This document shows, one piece after another, positions 17,251 to 25,803 of a DNA stretch of 64,000 nt. The stretch's first letter is position 1; the number at the start of each line of letters is the position of its first letter. The stretch spans positions 9,313,419 through 9,377,418 of the forward strand of contig NZ_BHZC01000001.1 in assembly GCF_003865135.1 (NCBI RefSeq), in the 5' to 3' direction. Both the position numbers and the translations under genes were made by a program. This DNA comes from Streptomyces chrestomyceticus JCM 4735 (GTDB lineage: Bacteria; Actinomycetota; Actinomycetes; Streptomycetales; Streptomycetaceae). The notes beneath the pieces were generated by a model that saw only the letters and a program-made list of their open reading frames with translations, was not told the origin of the DNA and did no database searches.

Positions 17251-18774
17251 ATGACCCGATCCGACCGAGCACCCGAGATCCGTACCGCGTCCGGCGTCGT
17301 CCGGGGCCGGTGGCGGGACGGTGTGGCTGTTTTCCTGGGTATTCCGTACGCCCGGCCGCCCGTCGGTGACCTGCACCTGGCCGGGCCGGTGCCCGCGTCG
17401 CCCTGGGACGGCGTACGGGACGCCGACGCCTTCGGGCCGGCGCCGCCGCAGTCCCTCGCGGTCGGTTACGGCACCGGACGGCAGAGCGTGGCCGGCGCGG
17501 ACGACTGGCTGACGGTCAACGTCTTCAGCCCCGATCCCGGCGCGGCGGGGCTGGCGGTCATGGTCTGGATCTACGGCGGCATGTACATGATCGGGTCGGC
17601 CGACGGGCCCGGCTACGACGGTGCGGCCCTGGCACGCCGGGACACCGTCCTGGTGACGTTCAACCACCGGGTGGGCGCGGAAGGCTACGGACAGTTCGCG
17701 GACGCGCCGCCCAACCGGGCCCTGCTGGACCAGCTCGCCGCGCTGGAATGGGTCCGCGAGAACATCGCGGCTTTCGGCGGCGACCCGGACCGGGTGACCG
17801 TCTTCGGCGAGTCCGCGGGCGCGGGGGCGGTGGCCGCGCTGATGGCGACGCCCCGCGCGGCCGGACTCTTCCACCGAGCCGTGGCGCAGAGCGTGCCGGG
17901 CACCTTCTACAGCCTGCCGCTGGCCGCGGACATCGGTACGGCCGTCGCCGCCGAACTGGGCCTGGCCCCGACACGCGCCGCTCTGGCGCCGGTGGCCCCC
18001 GACGCCCTGCGGGACGCGGCGGACACCGTACTGAACTCCATGGCCGACCACGGGAAGCGGTGGGGCCGGGCAGCCCGGGTCCGGATGCCGTTCGCCCCCG
18101 TCGTCGACGGCGACCTCCTGCCGCGGACTCCCTGGGAAGCGCTGCGCGCGGGCCAGAGCGCCGGTGTCGAACTCGTGGTGGGACACACCCGGGACGAATG
18201 CCGGGGATTCACCGCGCTCTCGGGGCGGCGCGGAAAGGTCACCGAGGAAGAGGCCGCCGCCCTCCTTGAGTGGTGCGCGCCCGATGCCGCCGGAGCCCGC
18301 GCCTACCGGGCGGGCCACCCGGACGCGAACCCCACCGACCTGCAGGACCTGGTGCTGTCCGACTGGCTGTTCCGGATGCCCAGCCTCCACCTGGCCGACG
18401 CCCACACCGCCGGCGGCGGCACCGCCTACCTGTACGAAATGGCCTGGCCGAGCCCGGCGATGGGCGGCGCGCTCGGCGCCTGCCACGGGCTCGACGTCCC
18501 GCTGGTCTTCGGCAACCACGGCGGAGAGATCGGGGAAATGCTCCTGGGGAAGGACCCCTCTCCCGAGGCCACGGCAGTCTCGGAGTCGATGATGGCGGCC
18601 TGGACCGCCTTCGCCGGGACCGGCGCGCCCGGCTGGCCCCCGTACCGGCCCGAGGACCGGCTGACCCGTGTGTTCAACGCGGAATCCGCCACGGTGCCGT
18701 ACCCGGAGGAGACCTCACGCCGGATCTGGGCGGACTGGTCCTTCGCCGCGCTGGAACCGACGGGCGGCGGGTGA
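17251..18774 (+). CDS. type B carboxylesterase/lipase
   Basis: The 507-residue protein matches the type B (para-nitrobenzyl esterase-like) family: IPYARPPVGDLHLAGP near the N-terminus, DWLTVNVFSP, the oxyanion segment WIYGGMYMIG, the nucleophile elbow GESAGAGA around residue 191, and a C-terminal His region (ACHGLDVPLVFGN). The GGG of the oxyanion hole reads GGM, a mild deviation. The ATG at 17251 follows AAGGGGA. The TetR gene lies 61 bp upstream on the same strand, and a strong terminator follows. No signal peptide is seen, so it should be cytoplasmic. Confidence 0.9.
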   Translation: MTRSDRAPEIRTASGVVRGRWRDGVAVFLGIPYARPPVGDLHLAGPVPASPWDGVRDADAFGPAPPQSLAVGYGTGRQSVAGADDWLTVNVFSPDPGAAGLAVMVWIYGGMYMIGSADGPGYDGAALARRDTVLVTFNHRVGAEGYGQFADAPPNRALLDQLAALEWVRENIAAFGGDPDRVTVFGESAGAGAVAALMATPRAAGLFHRAVAQSVPGTFYSLPLAADIGTAVAAELGLAPTRAALAPVAPDALRDAADTVLNSMADHGKRWGRAARVRMPFAPVVDGDLLPRTPWEALRAGQSAGVELVVGHTRDECRGFTALSGRRGKVTEEEAAALLEWCAPDAAGARAYRAGHPDANPTDLQDLVLSDWLFRMPSLHLADAHTAGGGTAYLYEMAWPSPAMGGALGACHGLDVPLVFGNHGGEIGEMLLGKDPSPEATAVSESMMAAWTAFAGTGAPGWPPYRPEDRLTRVFNAESATVPYPEETSRRIWADWSFAALEPTGGG

Positions 18775-18801
18775 CGGCACCGGCCTATCAGCGGTAACAC
18801 G

Positions 18802-18836
18802 CCCTCGCCCCCGGCCTGTTCGGCCGGGGGCGAGGG
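18802..18836. terminator. bidirectional hairpin terminator
   Basis: A perfect 15-bp stem (CCCTCGCCCCCGGCC and its complement) has a TGTTC loop. It lies between the convergent carboxylesterase and mannosyltransferase genes. Confidence 0.88.
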
Positions 18837-18862
18837 GGTACGGGCGGTACGGACGGGCCCGG

Positions 18863-20125
18863 TCAGCCGGTCCAGCGTCCGGTGAAGAAGGTCAGGGCGA
18901 ACACCGTGCTTACGGGGGCCGCCAGGCAGAGGTACGCGGTCTTGAACCGGGGGCTGCGCAGACTCCAGGCGGCCAGGCCGATCCACAGGGGCCACCACAG
19001 GAGGGCGGCTCGGGGGATGGAGACGTACCAGTACGAGGTGCCCAGGGCACACAGGCTGAGGGCGACGTAGACGGTCTCGGGCCAGCGGCGCTTGCGCGCC
19101 AGGACGACGAGCAGCGCCAGGCCGACGGCCATGACCACGAGTTCGGCCTGGAACATGAAGGCGTAACCGGTGCTCTGGGACCGGTCGAAGGCGTTGTTCC
19201 AGGTGGTGATCCAGGCTTCCCAGGGCGTGTGGAAGACGCGGTACCAGCCGCGTTCCTGGGCGTGCTTCCAGGCCATCCAGTCACCGGTGCGGGACTGCAG
19301 GAACCAACTGAAGAGGAACAGGGGCAGCGCGGGGAGGGCCAGCCAGGGGAGCGGGCGCAGGTTGCGGGTGCTGCGGAGGCTGAGCAGGAAGTGGGTGGCC
19401 AGGGCCGCGGCCAGGAAGAGGCCGCTGACGCGTACGGCGGTGGCCGCGGCGGTCAGCGCCATGGCCAGGGGCCAGTTGTGGCGTCGGGCCGCCAGCCAGG
19501 CGGGCAGGGCCAGGGCCAGGAAGAGGGCCTCGGTGTAGCCGACGGCCAGGAAGACGGCGCACGGGGATATCAGGAAGAACAGGACGCTGCGCCAGCCCGC
19601 CTCCCTGTCGTACAGGTGGTGCCGGGTGATACGGGCCAGCGCCAGGACGGCGACGGCACCGGAGACGAAGGAGACCGCCAGTCCGGCCAGCCCCCAGTCC
19701 GGCACGACGACGTGGACCGCCCGCAGCACGAGGGGGAAGCCGGGGAAGAAGGCTTCCCGGTTGTCCCAGTCGGCCTGCCAGGGCCCGGCCTGCCCGGGAA
19801 AGTAGCCCTGCTGGGCGATGTGCAGGAAGTGGTCCCAGTCCCAGTGCTGGAACGGGGCGAGGAGTGGGCCGGGATCGTGGGTGCCCGGGTCGGAGGGGAA
19901 CAGCCACCGGGCGCAGTAGGCCGTCAGCCAGATCCCCACGCGCGTCGACAGGTACAGCCACAGGATGTCCCGGTCCGCGGCGCTGGGGCGCCAGGCCGCG
20001 GGACCGCGCTTGCCCCAGAGCGCACGGCCGGTCCGCACGGCGGGGCCGGGCGGACGCGGAAGGCGCCCGGGCGGCGTGGCCGGCGGATGGGAGGGCTCGC
20101 GCGCGTCGATCGACGAAGGGGGCAT
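18863..20125 (-). CDS. PIG-V-like mannosyltransferase, polytopic membrane protein
   Basis: The 420-residue protein has a Pro/Arg-rich cytoplasmic N-terminus of about 50 residues, then roughly 9-10 hydrophobic segments. The first loop contains HWDWDHFLHIAQQGYFPGQ, resembling the conserved Trp-Asp and His-Phe-Leu motif of GT76/PIG-V lipid-linked mannosyltransferases. These enzymes use polyprenyl-phosphate mannose at the membrane exterior. The ATG at 20125 has AGGAA about 7 nt upstream. It follows the ECF sigma factor and a Thr/Pro-rich membrane protein on the same strand, so that protein or a related one may be a glycosylation target. The acceptor is unknown. Confidence 0.8.
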   Translation of the reverse strand: MPPSSIDAREPSHPPATPPGRLPRPPGPAVRTGRALWGKRGPAAWRPSAADRDILWLYLSTRVGIWLTAYCARWLFPSDPGTHDPGPLLAPFQHWDWDHFLHIAQQGYFPGQAGPWQADWDNREAFFPGFPLVLRAVHVVVPDWGLAGLAVSFVSGAVAVLALARITRHHLYDREAGWRSVLFFLISPCAVFLAVGYTEALFLALALPAWLAARRHNWPLAMALTAAATAVRVSGLFLAAALATHFLLSLRSTRNLRPLPWLALPALPLFLFSWFLQSRTGDWMAWKHAQERGWYRVFHTPWEAWITTWNNAFDRSQSTGYAFMFQAELVVMAVGLALLVVLARKRRWPETVYVALSLCALGTSYWYVSIPRAALLWWPLWIGLAAWSLRSPRFKTAYLCLAAPVSTVFALTFFTGRWTG

Positions 20126-20208
20126 AAACGTTTCCTTGAGGGTGTGGACAGGCAGACCTGGACGCCCGGCGGCGGTCCGCCGGGTGCCGGACGACGGAGC
20201 GGGCCGGA

Positions 20209-20628
20209 TCAGGGCGGTTCGGTGGCCGTCTCCCGAGGGGCGTCCGAGGACGAAGTGGTGGCCGTGGTTTCCGGGGGAGCGGAAGGCGTGTCTGTGGACC
20301 CCGGGGGCGCGGAGGCGCTGACCGTGGACTCCGGAGTCGGCGGAGGCGTGGAACCGGGCGCCGGCTGCCGGTCTGGAGACGGCCGAGCGGGCGGCGGCGG
20401 GCCGGCCGGACCCACCGGGGCCGGAGTACGGGAGAGCAGCGCGACCGTGGTGGCGGCGCCGCCACCGAAGGCCAGGCACACCACGCTCACCACCGCGACG
20501 ACGCGTCGCCGCCGCGCCCGCCGCCCGCGCGCGGCGATCTCGCCCGCCGACGCGGTGACGCTGCCGTCCCGTCCGGCCTCGGCCGCTTCCTGGAACAGGG
20601 ACCGCAGCGGGTCCTGGGGCTCAGACAC
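20209..20628 (-). CDS. single-pass membrane protein, putative anti-sigma partner
   Basis: The 139-residue protein has a cytoplasmic N-terminus of about 43 residues with a basic RRARRRR cluster, one transmembrane segment (VVAVVSVVCLAFGGGAATTVALL), and a Pro/Ser/Thr-rich exterior tail of about 75 residues. Its GTG start overlaps the upstream ECF sigma stop by 8 bp, which suggests coupled translation and a regulatory partnership. No zinc anti-sigma motif (HxxxCxxC) is present, so direct sigma inhibition is only inferred from position. Confidence 0.65.
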   Translation of the reverse strand: MSEPQDPLRSLFQEAAEAGRDGSVTASAGEIAARGRRARRRRVVAVVSVVCLAFGGGAATTVALLSRTPAPVGPAGPPPPARPSPDRQPAPGSTPPPTPESTVSASAPPGSTDTPSAPPETTATTSSSDAPRETATEPP

Positions 20629-21145
20629 CGGGCGCCTCCTCGATGCGCGGGTCGTGCAGACGGCCGGCGAGTGCCTTGCGGCCGCGGCTCAGATGGGTCT
20701 TGACGGTGCTCGCCGACAGTCCCGTCTCACTCGTGATCTGTTCGACGGAGAGATCGCACAGGTAGTGCAGGGTGAGCGTGCGACGCTGCTGCGCAGGCAG
20801 TTCCCGCAGCGCGCCGACCAGCGCGACCTGCGCCGGTCCCGGCCCCTCGACATGGGGCGGGGCGCCGCTGCGCCGCCACGCGTCGGCGCTCCGGCGCAGG
20901 CGCCGCCACCGGCTGACCGCCAGCCGCCAGGCGACCGTACGGATCCATGCCTCCGGCTGCCCGTTCCGGTCGAGCTGCCGGCGCCGGCTCCAGCCTCTGA
21001 CGAACGCCTCCTGCACCACGTCCTGCGCCTCGTGCAGGTCGCCGAGCATCACGTAGAGCTGACCCGTGAGCCGCGCGACCGTCTGGGCGTAGAACTCTTC
21101 GAACTCCTCGACGGTCAACAGCCACTCCCGGATCTCTCGCTTCAC
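20621..21145 (-). CDS. SigE-family ECF RNA polymerase sigma factor
   Basis: The 174-residue protein has region 2 (FEEFYAQTVARLTGQLYVMLGDLHEAQDVVQEAFVRGWSR) and region 4 (LPAQQRRTLTLHYLCDLSVEQITSETGLSASTVKTHLSRGRKAL), the layout of the actinobacterial SigE/SigM-like ECF group. The GTG at 21145 is taken as the start because the frame upstream leaves the family alignment; an in-frame GTG about 36 bp upstream is an alternative. The downstream membrane protein overlaps it. The pair probably answers a cell-envelope signal. Confidence 0.85.
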   Translation of the reverse strand: MKREIREWLLTVEEFEEFYAQTVARLTGQLYVMLGDLHEAQDVVQEAFVRGWSRRRQLDRNGQPEAWIRTVAWRLAVSRWRRLRRSADAWRRSGAPPHVEGPGPAQVALVGALRELPAQQRRTLTLHYLCDLSVEQITSETGLSASTVKTHLSRGRKALAGRLHDPRIEEAPGV

Positions 21146-21577
21146 CTGCCATACGCCCCGCGGGCGCTGTTCGGTCGACACACAGGACGAGGAAGTGACG
21201 TGACGCTCGTCACGGCGCCGGCCGGTGCGGCGCGCCGCACTGCCCACCGGACCGCCGGTGCGGGCGGATGCCGACGCCAGCGCGCCCCGGCGACGCGGGG
21301 TCGCCGGGGCGGGAACGGCAGGTCGCCGGACGGGACGGTGCCGACCGGAGGGCCTTCGACCGCAGCCGGCCTCCGGTTCGGCCCGTCCGGGTGTCTGTCC
21401 GCTCCAGTCTCGCACGTGAGCATGTCAGCCTGCCGGTGACCCCGGTGGGCGGCGGTGATCGGAGTGCGGTGTGCTCGGAGTGCGGTGTGCGCGGCTGCGG
21501 TGTGCGCGGGCAGGAAGCCGGCCTGGAGGCCGTCGGCCGGTGCGCGAGTGTTGCGGGAGTTGCTGGTGTCCCCGGTT
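21146..21577. promoter_or_regulatory. gene-free region upstream of the ECF sigma operon
   Basis: These 432 bp lie between the sigma gene start and the end of the A-PCP-reductase gene, and I see no coding frame in them. The stretch holds a GTGACG/CGTCAC inverted repeat with a 2-bp centre at 21200-21213, about 55 bp upstream of the sigma start, and a short tandem repeat at 21460-21505. No clear terminator for the NRPS operon was found. Confidence 0.5.
21460..21505. repeat. 16-bp tandem repeat, three copies
   Basis: CGGAGTGCGGTGTGC occurs at 21460 and 21476, and a shortened variant, CGGCTGCGGTGTGC, at 21492. It lies in the gene-free region between the sigma operon and the NRPS gene. Confidence 0.6.
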
Positions 21578-24500
21578 TCACTCCTTCCGGCGCGGCGGTT
21601 CGAGGAAGCCGCTGTCGCGGAAGTAGCCCAGGTAGAGATCGATCAGGGCGGCGTCCACCGGTGGGCAGTCGATGCCGCTGTCGTCCACGGCGCGGGCGGT
21701 GTTGGTGCGGTCGAGCGCGGGGACGGCGCCTGTGAGGTACAGGTCCCTGACCGCCTGCTCCGGCTCCTCTGGGGTGTCTGCGGACATCGGCAGGTAGGGG
21801 GCGATGGGGTGGTCGGGGTGGCGGGCCACCAGTGCGCGGATGCGGTTCAGCCAGGTGTCATGACTCAGGGTTTCCACCGGGTATCCCATGGCGCGCAGCC
21901 GGCTGGTGAGGAGCGGCAGCCGCGCGGGGCGGGGGTTGGTCAGGTGGTAGGTCCGGCCGTCCGGCTTCTCGTGGGTGAGGATGTGGACGACGGCCTGGGC
22001 GGTGTAGTCGACCGGTACGAAGTCCAGCGGCAGAGGGAGGTCCGGGGCGATGCCGGTCTCGGCGATGGTGCGGAACAGGGCGCACATCAGGGTGTCGGTG
22101 TTCCACACCCCGCGCCGCCGGGTGCCGGTGACCTCGTGGGGCCGGTGCACGGCGACCGGCAGTCCGCGTTCGGCGGCCCGGGCCAGGAGGCGTTCGGCGA
22201 CCCACTTGGTCTCCGGGTAGCCCTGGGAGATCTTGTCGGGGTGGGCGAGGGGAGCGTCTTCGCCGAGGTGCCGTACGCCCGCGGCGCCGGACCCGGCGAG
22301 GACGGCGACGGTGGAGATGTGGTGGACCGGTTTGAGGTGGTGGGCGGCGGCCAGTTCGAGGACGGTACGGGTGCCGGTGACATTGACCGGTGCCAGGGCC
22401 TCGTAGGGGTAGGCGAAGTTGACCTGGGCTCCGGCGTGCACGACGAGGTCCGTCTCGCGGGCCAGTTCGTCCCAGGCCGCGGGGGAGAGGCCGAAGCGGG
22501 GCGCCTCCAGGCTGCCTGGCACGGGCACCAGGCGGTCGTCGCAGCAGGAGGGGTCGAGGCCGTAGAGGCGCATCCGGGCGGCGAGGCGCGCACGGGCGGT
22601 GTCCCGGTCGTCGGCGCGGGTCAGGCAGTGCACCCGCCGCACTCCGGCGTCGACGAGCTGGTCGATCAGGTGGACGCCGAGGAAGCCGGTTCCGCCGGTC
22701 AGCAGGACCGAGCGGGGCGGGGTGGCTGTCGCGGCGGGCCGGGCGTCGAAGCGCAGCCGGGCGTCGAGGCGGGACTCCGCGGCGAAATCCACGGTGTCCT
22801 CCGTCCCGGCGCCGTCGCGCAGTGCCGTGGCGCGGGCGGTGAATGCGGACAGGGAAGGGCCGTCCAGCAGCTCCCTGATGAGTGCGCGGCCGGAGCCCGG
22901 GGGCAGGTCCAGACGGTCCCGTACGGCGGTGACGACCTGGGTGGCGTGCAGCGACGTACCGCCCACGGCGAAGAACTCGTCCTCCCGCCCTACCTGGTCG
23001 AGGCCGAGCAGCCGCGTCCAGATGCCGGCGACGGCTTCTTCGGCGGCGCCTCGGGGCGGCTCGCCACCGGTGTGTGGCCGGCCGCTCTGCTGCGCCACCA
23101 GTTCCAGGAACCGGTCGCGGTCGATCTTTCCGCTCGGCTTGAGGGGAATCTCCGTGACGGTGGCGATCCGGGTGGGGACCATGTACGGGGGCAGCCGGTC
23201 GCGGGCGTAGGCGGTGAGCCGCCGGGACAGTCCCTCGGCCGGTATGTCCGGGGCGGGCACGGCGGCCGCGGCCAGGTGCTGGCCCGGCCCGTCGCCCAGG
23301 ACGTCCACGGCCGCCTCGCGGACCTCCCGATGGCGGGCCAGCGTCAGCTCGATCTCGTCCAGTTCCACCCGGTAGCCGCGGAGCTTGACCTGCCGGTCGC
23401 GGCGCCCGCGGTACTCCAGTACCCCGTCGCGGCGTCGGCGGGCGACATCGCCGGTGCGGTAGAGCCGGGCGTCCGGGTCACCGCCGAACCGGTCGGGCAC
23501 GAACACCTCGGCGGTCCGGTCGGCGTCGCCCAGGTAGCCGCAGGCGATACCGTCACCGCCCACCCACAGCTCCCCGTCCTCGCAGGGGGCGGCCAGGCGG
23601 CCGTCCTCCCGTACGACGTAGGCGGTGGCGTTGGCGATCGGCCGGCCGATCGGCACGGTCTCGGCGTGCGGGGCCAGCTCCTCGACGTGGTAGGCGGTGA
23701 CGAGGGAGGACGCCTCGGTCGGCCCGTAGCCGTTGATCAGCAGTTCGGGGCGGCCGTGGCGCAGGACGGCGCGTACCGCGGAGGGGTTGAGCGCGTCGCC
23801 CCCGGCGATCAGGGCGCGCAGCGAGCCGAACATCCGCGGGTTGTCCTCCGCGTGCTGGTGGAACAGGCCCGCGCTGAGCCACAGCACACTGATGCGCCGC
23901 TCCCGCAGCACCGTTCCCAGCGCGTCGGCGGACAGCAGGGTCTCGGGTTCGGGCAGGACCAGACAGGCACCGTTCAGCAGCGGGCCGAACAGCTCCAGAC
24001 AGGAGATGTCGAAGGTCAGCGCCGTGGTGGCCAGCAGCCGGTCGGTGGGTTCCAGTTGGAGCCAGTCGGTGTTCTTCACCAGGCGGACCGGTCCGCGGTG
24101 CGGGCAGACGACGCCCTTGGGCGTTCCGGTGGAGCCGGAGGTGTAGATCACGTACGCGGGGTCGGTGGCGCGCCGATCCTGCCCCCAGCGGTCGCCGGGG
24201 TCCGGCAGCGGGTGGCCGCTCAGGTCGTCGGTGGTGATCTGCGCGCAGTGGTCGCGTACCGGTTCCGGAGCGGTTCCCGGTGCGGTGACGCAGTGCCGTA
24301 CTCCGGCGCCGGTCAGCACCGTCTCCAGCCGGTCCGCCGGGTCGCCGGGGTCCAGGGGGAGGTAGGCGCAGCCGGCTTCCAGTACGGCGAGGATCGCGAC
24401 GACGGCCTCCGGTGAGCGGCGCAGCAGGACGGCCACGGTGTCGCCGTCCGCTACGCCCCGGGAGCGCAGGTGGGCGGCGGCGCGGCGGACGCGTGCGAAC

Positions 24501-24694
24501 AGCTCTCGGTAGTTCCAGCAGCCGCCGTTCCACTCCACGGCTGCTCGGTCGGGGTGCGCGCGGGCCTGTTCGGCGAAGAGTTGGGGGACGGTGGCGTCGC
24601 GGGGGTAGTCGGTTGCGGTGTCGTTCCAGGCGCGGACGGTGTCGGGGACGGGTTCGGGGGCGGAGTCGGGGGTGTGGTCGAGGTCGCGGCTCAT
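21578..24694 (-). CDS. NRPS A-PCP-thioester reductase protein
   Basis: The 1038-residue protein has three domains. The adenylation domain (about 15-560) shows TSGSTGTPKG, FDISCLELFG, GYGPTEAS, GELWVGG, YRTGD and PSGKIDR. The carrier protein (about 575-650) has its phosphopantetheine Ser in FFAVGGTSLHATQV. The reductase domain (about 690-1038) has TGGTGFLG, a catalytic Thr in HISTVAV and YPETK. Such proteins activate a carboxylate and release it as an aldehyde or alcohol. My manual pocket reading is D-I-L-W-I-G-G-S-L-K, nearest to hydrophobic/valine-type codes; this is tentative. There is no condensation domain, so it works on a single building block or in trans. It ends the minus-strand operon, 89 bp after the MDR gene. 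Confidence 0.9.
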   Translation of the reverse strand: MSRDLDHTPDSAPEPVPDTVRAWNDTATDYPRDATVPQLFAEQARAHPDRAAVEWNGGCWNYRELFARVRRAAAHLRSRGVADGDTVAVLLRRSPEAVVAILAVLEAGCAYLPLDPGDPADRLETVLTGAGVRHCVTAPGTAPEPVRDHCAQITTDDLSGHPLPDPGDRWGQDRRATDPAYVIYTSGSTGTPKGVVCPHRGPVRLVKNTDWLQLEPTDRLLATTALTFDISCLELFGPLLNGACLVLPEPETLLSADALGTVLRERRISVLWLSAGLFHQHAEDNPRMFGSLRALIAGGDALNPSAVRAVLRHGRPELLINGYGPTEASSLVTAYHVEELAPHAETVPIGRPIANATAYVVREDGRLAAPCEDGELWVGGDGIACGYLGDADRTAEVFVPDRFGGDPDARLYRTGDVARRRRDGVLEYRGRRDRQVKLRGYRVELDEIELTLARHREVREAAVDVLGDGPGQHLAAAAVPAPDIPAEGLSRRLTAYARDRLPPYMVPTRIATVTEIPLKPSGKIDRDRFLELVAQQSGRPHTGGEPPRGAAEEAVAGIWTRLLGLDQVGREDEFFAVGGTSLHATQVVTAVRDRLDLPPGSGRALIRELLDGPSLSAFTARATALRDGAGTEDTVDFAAESRLDARLRFDARPAATATPPRSVLLTGGTGFLGVHLIDQLVDAGVRRVHCLTRADDRDTARARLAARMRLYGLDPSCCDDRLVPVPGSLEAPRFGLSPAAWDELARETDLVVHAGAQVNFAYPYEALAPVNVTGTRTVLELAAAHHLKPVHHISTVAVLAGSGAAGVRHLGEDAPLAHPDKISQGYPETKWVAERLLARAAERGLPVAVHRPHEVTGTRRRGVWNTDTLMCALFRTIAETGIAPDLPLPLDFVPVDYTAQAVVHILTHEKPDGRTYHLTNPRPARLPLLTSRLRAMGYPVETLSHDTWLNRIRALVARHPDHPIAPYLPMSADTPEEPEQAVRDLYLTGAVPALDRTNTARAVDDSGIDCPPVDAALIDLYLGYFRDSGFLEPPRRKE

Positions 24695-24783
24695 GGCTCG
24701 TCCAGTACGGGAGTGAAGGGGTGCGGAGATGAGGGGGCGCGGGGCTGCGGAGGAGAGAGCGAAGGGTGCGGGGGAGGGGCCGG

Positions 24784-25803
24784 TCAGCTCGTCAGTACGG
24801 CTTTGCCCGTACGGCCGGAGCTCTGTGAGTGGCGTACGGCGCGGGCCGCGTCGGCCAGGTCGTAGGGTTCGACCGCGGGGACGCTGAGGCGCCCGTCCAG
24901 CAACTGCCCGGTGACCTGGCGCATCAGCCGGTCGGTGCGGTGGGCGTCCCGCCGGCCGAGGCGTTCGGGCAGCCAGAAGCCGGTCAGCGCGATGCCACGG
25001 AAGATCAGTTCCTCCGGCGCTACGGTGAGGGGCTCACCGGACAGCAGGCCGTAACTGACGAACTGCCCTCCCTCGCATAGGGATTGCAGCGCGAGCGTAC
25101 CGGTCGGGCCGCCCACGGCGTCCAGTACGGCGGCGATGCCGCGCCCTTCGGCGAGGGCCGCCAACTGCTCGGAGAGACGTTCCTCCCCCTGGACCAGGAC
25201 CGCTTCGGCGCCCGCTGCCATCAGCGCCGCGCGGTGCCGCTTGTCGCGCACCAGACACAGACAGCGCAGCCCCCGCCCGCCGGCGAGCTGGAGCACCATC
25301 CGGCCGACGGCGGACGCGGCGGCGGTCAGCAGGAGCAGCTCGCCCTCCTCCAGACCGAGGTCGTCGAGGAGGAGGTGGGCGGTGACCGGGTTGATCGTGA
25401 GCTGGCAGGCCGCCTCGTCGGAAAGTTCCGGTGGTACGGGCAGGACGGCGTCCGCGTCCGTGACGAGGTACTCGGCCCAGGTGCCCAGCGCCGACACCGC
25501 CACGCGCGTACCCGTCGCGTACGGCACGCCGGGGCCCGCGGCGTCGACGACACCGACGCCCTCGAACCCCACGGGGGACGCCGGGCCGTTCCCGTCCGGC
25601 CGCAGTCCGGGGGAGAAGGCGGCGGGCCGCCCGTAACGCCCCTGCACCAGGAGCACGTCGGAGGGGTTGACGGGGCTGACCCGCATCCGTACCCGGACCT
25701 CGCCCGGCCCCGGCTCGGGCACCGGACGGCGGTGCAGGAGCAGCACCTCGGCGGGGTCGCCGTACCGGCCGAAGACCAGTTGGCGCATGGTCGCGGCGCT
25801 CAT
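24784..25803 (-). CDS. MDR family NADPH:quinone oxidoreductase-like enzyme
   Basis: The 339-residue protein is a zinc-free medium-chain dehydrogenase/reductase. It has the catalytic-domain segment VSPVNPSDVLLVQGRYG, then GFEGVGVV, and a Rossmann domain reading LTAAASAVGRMVLQLA in place of the usual AAAGGVG. It resembles the crotonase-independent enoyl reductases (MECR/2-enoyl reductase) and quinone reductases, which transfer hydride from NADPH to C=C bonds. The ATG overlaps the stop of the HisF-like gene (ATGA), giving translational coupling. It probably reduces an intermediate of the NRPS product. Confidence 0.85.
   Translation of the reverse strand: MSAATMRQLVFGRYGDPAEVLLLHRRPVPEPGPGEVRVRMRVSPVNPSDVLLVQGRYGRPAAFSPGLRPDGNGPASPVGFEGVGVVDAAGPGVPYATGTRVAVSALGTWAEYLVTDADAVLPVPPELSDEAACQLTINPVTAHLLLDDLGLEEGELLLLTAAASAVGRMVLQLAGGRGLRCLCLVRDKRHRAALMAAGAEAVLVQGEERLSEQLAALAEGRGIAAVLDAVGGPTGTLALQSLCEGGQFVSYGLLSGEPLTVAPEELIFRGIALTGFWLPERLGRRDAHRTDRLMRQVTGQLLDGRLSVPAVEPYDLADAARAVRHSQSSGRTGKAVLTS

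Noticed and set aside
18668..21439. A 923-codon plus-strand frame opposite the mannosyltransferase and sigma operon.
   Set aside because: Low-complexity Gly/Arg/Gln composition, no start signals, and it covers genes with clear family motifs on the other strand.
21455..24415. A 986-codon plus-strand frame opposite the A-PCP-reductase gene.
   Set aside because: It is the GC-driven shadow of a well-supported NRPS gene and shows no domains.
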